A DNA stretch of 64,000 nucleotides from Amycolatopsis sp. FDAARGOS 1241 (GTDB taxonomy: Bacteria > Actinomycetota > Actinomycetes > Mycobacteriales > Pseudonocardiaceae), in NCBI RefSeq assembly GCF_016889705.1, contig NZ_CP069526.1:5208001-5272000 (forward strand), read 5' to 3'. The notes below the pieces were generated by a model. It did no database searches. It had not been told where the DNA came from and was given only the letters and a program-made list of their open reading frames with translations. The translations under genes were made by a program, and so were the position numbers. Within the stretch, counting starts at the first letter, position 1. Every line of letters starts with the position of its first letter. Shown here in pieces: positions 59,909-64,000 of this stretch.

Positions 59909-60931
59909 ATGGAACACGGACTTCCCGACGACTTCACCGTCCGCACCGCAGTGGGCATGGCCATCCGGGCGCCGTCGATTCACAATTCCCAGCCGTGGCG
60001 TTGGAACGTCGGCAACCGCACGCTGCACCTCTTCGCCGACCCCTCACGGCAGCTGCCGCAGACCGACCCCGACGGGCGCGACCTGCTCATCGGCTGCGGC
60101 GCCGCTCTACACCACGCGCGCATCGGCTTCGCGGCGCTCGGCTGGCAAGCCGACGTGCACCGCCTGCCCGATCCCGCCGAACCCGATCACCTCGCCTCGA
60201 TCGAGTTCCACCGCCGCCAGCCGACGGCCACCGAAGTTGCGCTCGCAGCGGCCATCCCGCGCCGGCGGACCGACCGCCGCCGCCACAGCTCGTGGGAGGT
60301 TCCCCGCACCTATCTCGAGTCGATGGCCCAGGCGGTGGCGGACGAGGGTGTCGTGCTGCGCGTAGCCGAAGACGCCCAGCGCTACTACCTTGCCACCGCG
60401 ATCGAAGAGGCGTCCCGACAGCATCGTGAGGACCCCGCCTACCGCGTCGAGCTGGCCGCGTGGAGCGGTCGTCACGCCGCCCCAGACGGCGTGCCGTCCT
60501 GGAACACGCCGGCGATGGACACGAGCCCCGGAACGCTCCCGGCACGGCCGTTCTCGGATCCCAAACTGCCGGAAGCGTCCGGCGCGACTAGTGACAAGGA
60601 TGAAACCGTGCTCGTGGTGCTGAGCACCGCGTCGGACGACCGGATGTCGCGGCTGCGGGCCGGCGAGGCGACCAGTGCAGCCCTGCTCACCGCGACCCGC
60701 TTCGGACTTGCCACCTGCCCGTTGACCGAGCCGCTCGAGCTGCCCGATGTCCGCCGTACGGTCGAAGAGAAGGTCGCGTCCGGCACCTTCCCGCAGATGA
60801 TCCTGCGCCTCGGCTGGGCCCCCGCCAACGCGGATCCGCTGCCCGCGACCCCGCGCCGCGACCTCGAAGACGTGCTGACGACGCTCGACGCCACCGATTT
60901 GTCGGGCGAACGCGGGTACCAGCAGCGCTGA
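59909..60931 (+). CDS. Acg-family FMN-binding oxidoreductase
   Basis: A 340-residue member of the Acg/nitroreductase-like family (M. tuberculosis Rv2032). Typical is AVGMAIRAPSIHNSQPWRWN at residues about 14-33, where FMN-binding residues lie, and ATRFGLATCPLTEPLELPDV near 265. Acg proteins lack ordinary nitroreductase activity and may store flavin during dormancy. The ATG at 59909 is 11 bp after the upstream gene, so both are probably one transcript. Confidence 0.9.
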   Translation: MEHGLPDDFTVRTAVGMAIRAPSIHNSQPWRWNVGNRTLHLFADPSRQLPQTDPDGRDLLIGCGAALHHARIGFAALGWQADVHRLPDPAEPDHLASIEFHRRQPTATEVALAAAIPRRRTDRRRHSSWEVPRTYLESMAQAVADEGVVLRVAEDAQRYYLATAIEEASRQHREDPAYRVELAAWSGRHAAPDGVPSWNTPAMDTSPGTLPARPFSDPKLPEASGATSDKDETVLVVLSTASDDRMSRLRAGEATSAALLTATRFGLATCPLTEPLELPDVRRTVEEKVASGTFPQMILRLGWAPANADPLPATPRRDLEDVLTTLDATDLSGERGYQQR

Positions 60932-60951
60932 CCGGGGACGAGGCCGACTCA

Positions 60952-61185
60952 ATGCCCCACGGGCATTACGCAACAGCTGGAGGCTGGCTCGGTCCCCTGG
61001 TCGCGGTCGTCGTGCTCATCGCCGTGCCGGCCACAGCCGGGGGTCGCCGCCGCCGTGCTGCTCCGGAGGACGCCGAAGCACACATCCGACGGCGAACGCG
61101 CCCTGAGCATCCTGCGCGACCGATTCGCCCGCCGAGTGATCGACCAGGACGAGTACGAATGACGGCACGAAGCGCTCGGGCGCTG
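60952..61185 (+). pseudogene. broken small membrane protein with SHOCT domain
   Basis: The start MPHGHYATAGGWLGPLVAVV gives one transmembrane helix. After the GGGGGT run near 61038 the expected continuation VAAAVLLRRTPKHTSDGERA and ALSILRDRFARRVIDQDEYE, a SHOCT motif, is in another frame. It then meets TGA at about 61160, where ERRHEALGR would be expected. One frameshift and probably one CGA-to-TGA change have disabled it. Confidence 0.6.
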
Positions 61186-61207
61186 AACCGCAAACGAGGA
61201 AGGCGCC

Positions 61208-61870
61208 ATGCGCCGTACGATCGCAGCCGCGGCCGCCGCCGGCCTGTTCGTGCTCGGTGCTTGCGAGTCCGGCACTCGCGGTAGCACCCCGGTGGCTCCG
61301 GCCACGGACAGAAGCCCAGGCACCACGACGGGTTCCGACACCACGGCACCACCGGCGATGACCGGCACAGCCACACGCGGCAACACCGGCTCGACCTGCG
61401 ACTCACGTCCGGGCACAGGGGCCGAGGAGGTCGCCGGGTCGACGACCGACGCGCTCTACCTCGTCCGGGTCGGCCGGCACGAGTGCTACGACCGAGTCGT
61501 CCTGGACATCAACGGTCTCGCCGAGGCGGGGTACGCAGTACGGTACGTCCCGCTCGTCACTGCTGATCCGTCGGGACAGCCGCTGCCCGTCGCGGGTGGC
61601 GCGGTGCTGCAGGTCGTGCGCGCGCCCGCGCTCGACACTGACGCCAGCGGGCACCAGGCAATCCGCGCCCCTGTCGCGACCGGTGACTACTTGTATTCGG
61701 CTTCGCAGCCGGCGAGCTGGCCCGCTCTGCGCGCGGTGCGCTTCGCCTGGCCGTTCGAGGGCCAGTGCACCTTGGCCAGCGGAGTGCGCAGCGCCCTGCC
61801 GTTCCGGGTGTTCCGGCAGCTGGACGCCACGAACCAGATCCGGCACGTCGTCGTCGACATCGCGCACTGA
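61208..61870 (+). CDS. secreted lipoprotein with AMIN-like domain
   Basis: A 220-residue protein. It begins with a lipoprotein signal (MRRTIAAAAAAGLFVLGAC, lipobox VLGAC), then a Thr/Ser/Pro/Gly-rich linker to about residue 75. A globular domain follows that contains LYLVRVGRHECYDRVVLDIN and RHVVVDIAH at the end; this matches the AMIN-like domain of actinobacterial cell-wall proteins. It would be anchored on the outside of the membrane. The start follows GAGGAAGG. The wax ester synthase gene begins 17 bp later. Confidence 0.75.
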   Translation: MRRTIAAAAAAGLFVLGACESGTRGSTPVAPATDRSPGTTTGSDTTAPPAMTGTATRGNTGSTCDSRPGTGAEEVAGSTTDALYLVRVGRHECYDRVVLDINGLAEAGYAVRYVPLVTADPSGQPLPVAGGAVLQVVRAPALDTDASGHQAIRAPVATGDYLYSASQPASWPALRAVRFAWPFEGQCTLASGVRSALPFRVFRQLDATNQIRHVVVDIAH

Positions 61871-61887
61871 CTACCAAGGAGGTCGCC

Positions 61888-63345
61888 ATGGAACGGTTGA
61901 GCCCTCTCGACGCGGCTTTCCTGGAGATTGAAGACGAGGATCCACGCGCGGCGCTCGCGATCGCTTCGCTGGCGATCGCCGCCGGGCCCGCGCCGGCGCA
62001 GGATGAGTTCGTCGCGGCGATTACCGCGAGGCTCCCGCAGGTGCCGCGCTACCACCAGAAGATCCGCCGGGTGCCGTTCGACCTCGCACCGCCCGTGTGG
62101 GTCGACGACGACGCGTTCCGGCCCGAGGACCACTTCGCGCGGCTGTCGGTGCCCTCACCCCACGACGACGCCGCGCTGTGCGAGCTCGTCACGCTGCTGA
62201 TGGACGAACGGCTCGACCGGGATCGGCCGCTGTGGATGTTGTGGGTCATCGAAGGGCTCTCGGAGGGACGATGGGCAATCCTGTCCAAAGTCCACCACAG
62301 CCTCACCGACGGCGTCTCCGCGACGGGGCTGCAGCGCGTTCTGTTCGGAGCGGCGGAACCGCCGGGGTTGCCTGCCGCACCGGTGCCGGATCCCGGCCGG
62401 ACGCGGCTGCTCGTCTCCGCGCTCGGCGACCTCGTGAGCAGTCCCGTCACTGGGATCGGACACCTCGTCGGCAGCGTGTTACACCCCCGCGCCCTGGCCC
62501 GCCGCACGACCGACGTCGTCCGAGGACTGGCCGCACTGTCGACAGCGCTCATGCCCGTCGCTCCGAGCTCGCTCAGCGGACCGCTCGGGCACCGGCGAGG
62601 GTACGCGGTCGGTCAGGCCGCGCTCGCTGACATCGTCACCACGGCGAAAGCCTTCGACGTCACCGTCAACGACGTTCTGCTCGCCGCGGTCACCGGCGGG
62701 TTGCGTGAGCTGCTCCTGCGCCGCGGCGAAGATCCGGCACCCGACAGCGTGCGCAGCCTCGTTCCGGTCTCGGTGCGCAACAGCGCTTCGGTATCCGAAG
62801 TGGACAACCGGGTGTCGCTGCTGCTGCCGCTGCTTCCAGTCGATCTGCCCGATCCCGTGCACCGGCTCCTCCGCGTGCACCGGAGGGTCACGACGCTGAA
62901 GGGCAATAAGGAGTCGGCCGCCGGTGAGTTCGTCACCGGCGCCGCCGGAACCGAACCGTTCGCCGCCTCCGCGTGGGTCATGCGGGCCGCGGCCAAACTC
63001 CCCCAGCGCAACATCGTGACCGTGACGACGAACGTCCCCGGCCCGCCGGAGCCTCTCAGCGTGGCCGGCCGCGAGGTGCTCGAGCTCTACCCGTACGTCC
63101 CGATCGCGCTGCGGTTGCGGACCGGCGTCGCGATGCTCACCTATCGGGACCGGGTCTTCTTCGGCGTGACCGCCGACCGCGCGACGGTGCCGGATGTCCG
63201 ATTCCTCGCGGAGACCGTCGTGGCCGAAGTCGCGGTGCTCAAGGCCGCTGCGGTCTCCTCGGCGAGGACCACACCAGATCCTCCGGATCCGGCAGGAGGC
63301 GCCGGTCGGTGGCGGGACAGAAGCGGAGCTGACCCGCGTCCCTGA
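61888..63345 (+). CDS. wax ester synthase/diacylglycerol acyltransferase (WS/DGAT)
   Basis: A 485-residue acyltransferase. It starts MERLSPLDAAFLEIEDEDPR and has the active-site motif HHSLTDG (HHxxxDG) near residue 138, PLWMLWVIEGL near 115 and the C-terminal NVPGPPEPLSVAG near 383. It transfers acyl-CoA to an alcohol or diacylglycerol, storing lipid as wax ester or triacylglycerol. The equivalent Tgs1 in M. tuberculosis is induced by DosR. AAGGAGG precedes the ATG at 61888. The last 35 residues are disordered. Confidence 0.92.
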   Translation: MERLSPLDAAFLEIEDEDPRAALAIASLAIAAGPAPAQDEFVAAITARLPQVPRYHQKIRRVPFDLAPPVWVDDDAFRPEDHFARLSVPSPHDDAALCELVTLLMDERLDRDRPLWMLWVIEGLSEGRWAILSKVHHSLTDGVSATGLQRVLFGAAEPPGLPAAPVPDPGRTRLLVSALGDLVSSPVTGIGHLVGSVLHPRALARRTTDVVRGLAALSTALMPVAPSSLSGPLGHRRGYAVGQAALADIVTTAKAFDVTVNDVLLAAVTGGLRELLLRRGEDPAPDSVRSLVPVSVRNSASVSEVDNRVSLLLPLLPVDLPDPVHRLLRVHRRVTTLKGNKESAAGEFVTGAAGTEPFAASAWVMRAAAKLPQRNIVTVTTNVPGPPEPLSVAGREVLELYPYVPIALRLRTGVAMLTYRDRVFFGVTADRATVPDVRFLAETVVAEVAVLKAAAVSSARTTPDPPDPAGGAGRWRDRSGADPRP

Positions 63346-63369
63346 ACGCACATGATGATCGCCTGCCGG

Positions 63370-64000
<631 letters not shown>

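Noticed and set aside
60934..60947. GGGGACGAGGCCGA as a fourth DosR box
   Set aside because: The right half does not match the consensus, and it lies beside a broken gene; counted as chance.

Overview
The window comes from a high-GC actinobacterium, most likely Pseudonocardiales (Amycolatopsis-like). This is inferred from the GC-rich codon use, frequent GTG starts, leaderless promoters, a mycofactocin locus, F420/flavin luciferase-type oxidoreductases and dormancy-type genes. No ribosomal RNA or phylogenetic marker is present to settle the genus.

Region 1 (1-36.6 kb) is one large catabolic island. It encodes two acyl-CoA ligases, two enoyl-CoA hydratase units, a thiolase, an acyl-CoA dehydrogenase, a CoA-transferase of the acetyl-CoA hydrolase family, a double-length CaiB-type CoA-transferase, a MmgE/PrpD protein, SDR and SMP-30 proteins, three luciferase-like monooxygenases, an amidohydrolase-2 protein, a cytochrome P450 and two flavoprotein reductases with a ferredoxin. 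It also has two ABC uptake systems (sugar-type and oligopeptide-type). A TetR regulator sits among these genes. The palindrome TCAACR-N4-YGTTGA, or a close variant, occurs 11 times in 8 promoter regions (3.3-35.4 kb), including the tetR promoter, and often contains the -35 box. The flavin genes ribBA and an unusual enoyl-CoA hydratase-RibF fusion lie in the same island. I infer a single regulon that couples uptake, flavin supply and CoA-dependent breakdown of an unknown organic acid or alicyclic compound.

Region 2 (36.6-44.5 kb) is a mycofactocin operon on the minus strand in the order mftA-B-C-E-SDR-F-D, followed without a gap by a dihydropteroate synthase homologue and a LigB-like protein. 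A divergent mftR lies behind two palindromic operators.

Region 3 (44.5-55.5 kb) is accessory and partly decayed. It holds a DUF1963 protein, a DUF1772/TetR pair, a merR gene behind a long non-coding leader and a 34-bp palindrome, two STAS proteins (one frameshifted), an arsenic resistance locus (arsR, two arsC-type genes, acr3, a frameshifted FAD reductase and a broken second arsR), and remnants of P450, HTH and RelE-like genes.

Region 4 (55.6-64 kb) resembles a DosR-type hypoxia/dormancy island: a pyridoxamine-oxidase-like protein, a tandem universal stress protein, homologues of mycobacterial Rv2004c and Acg, a wax ester synthase and the start of gap. Three DosR-box-like palindromes are present. 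Remnants of a SulP transporter, a SHOCT protein and a second wax ester synthase are interspersed.
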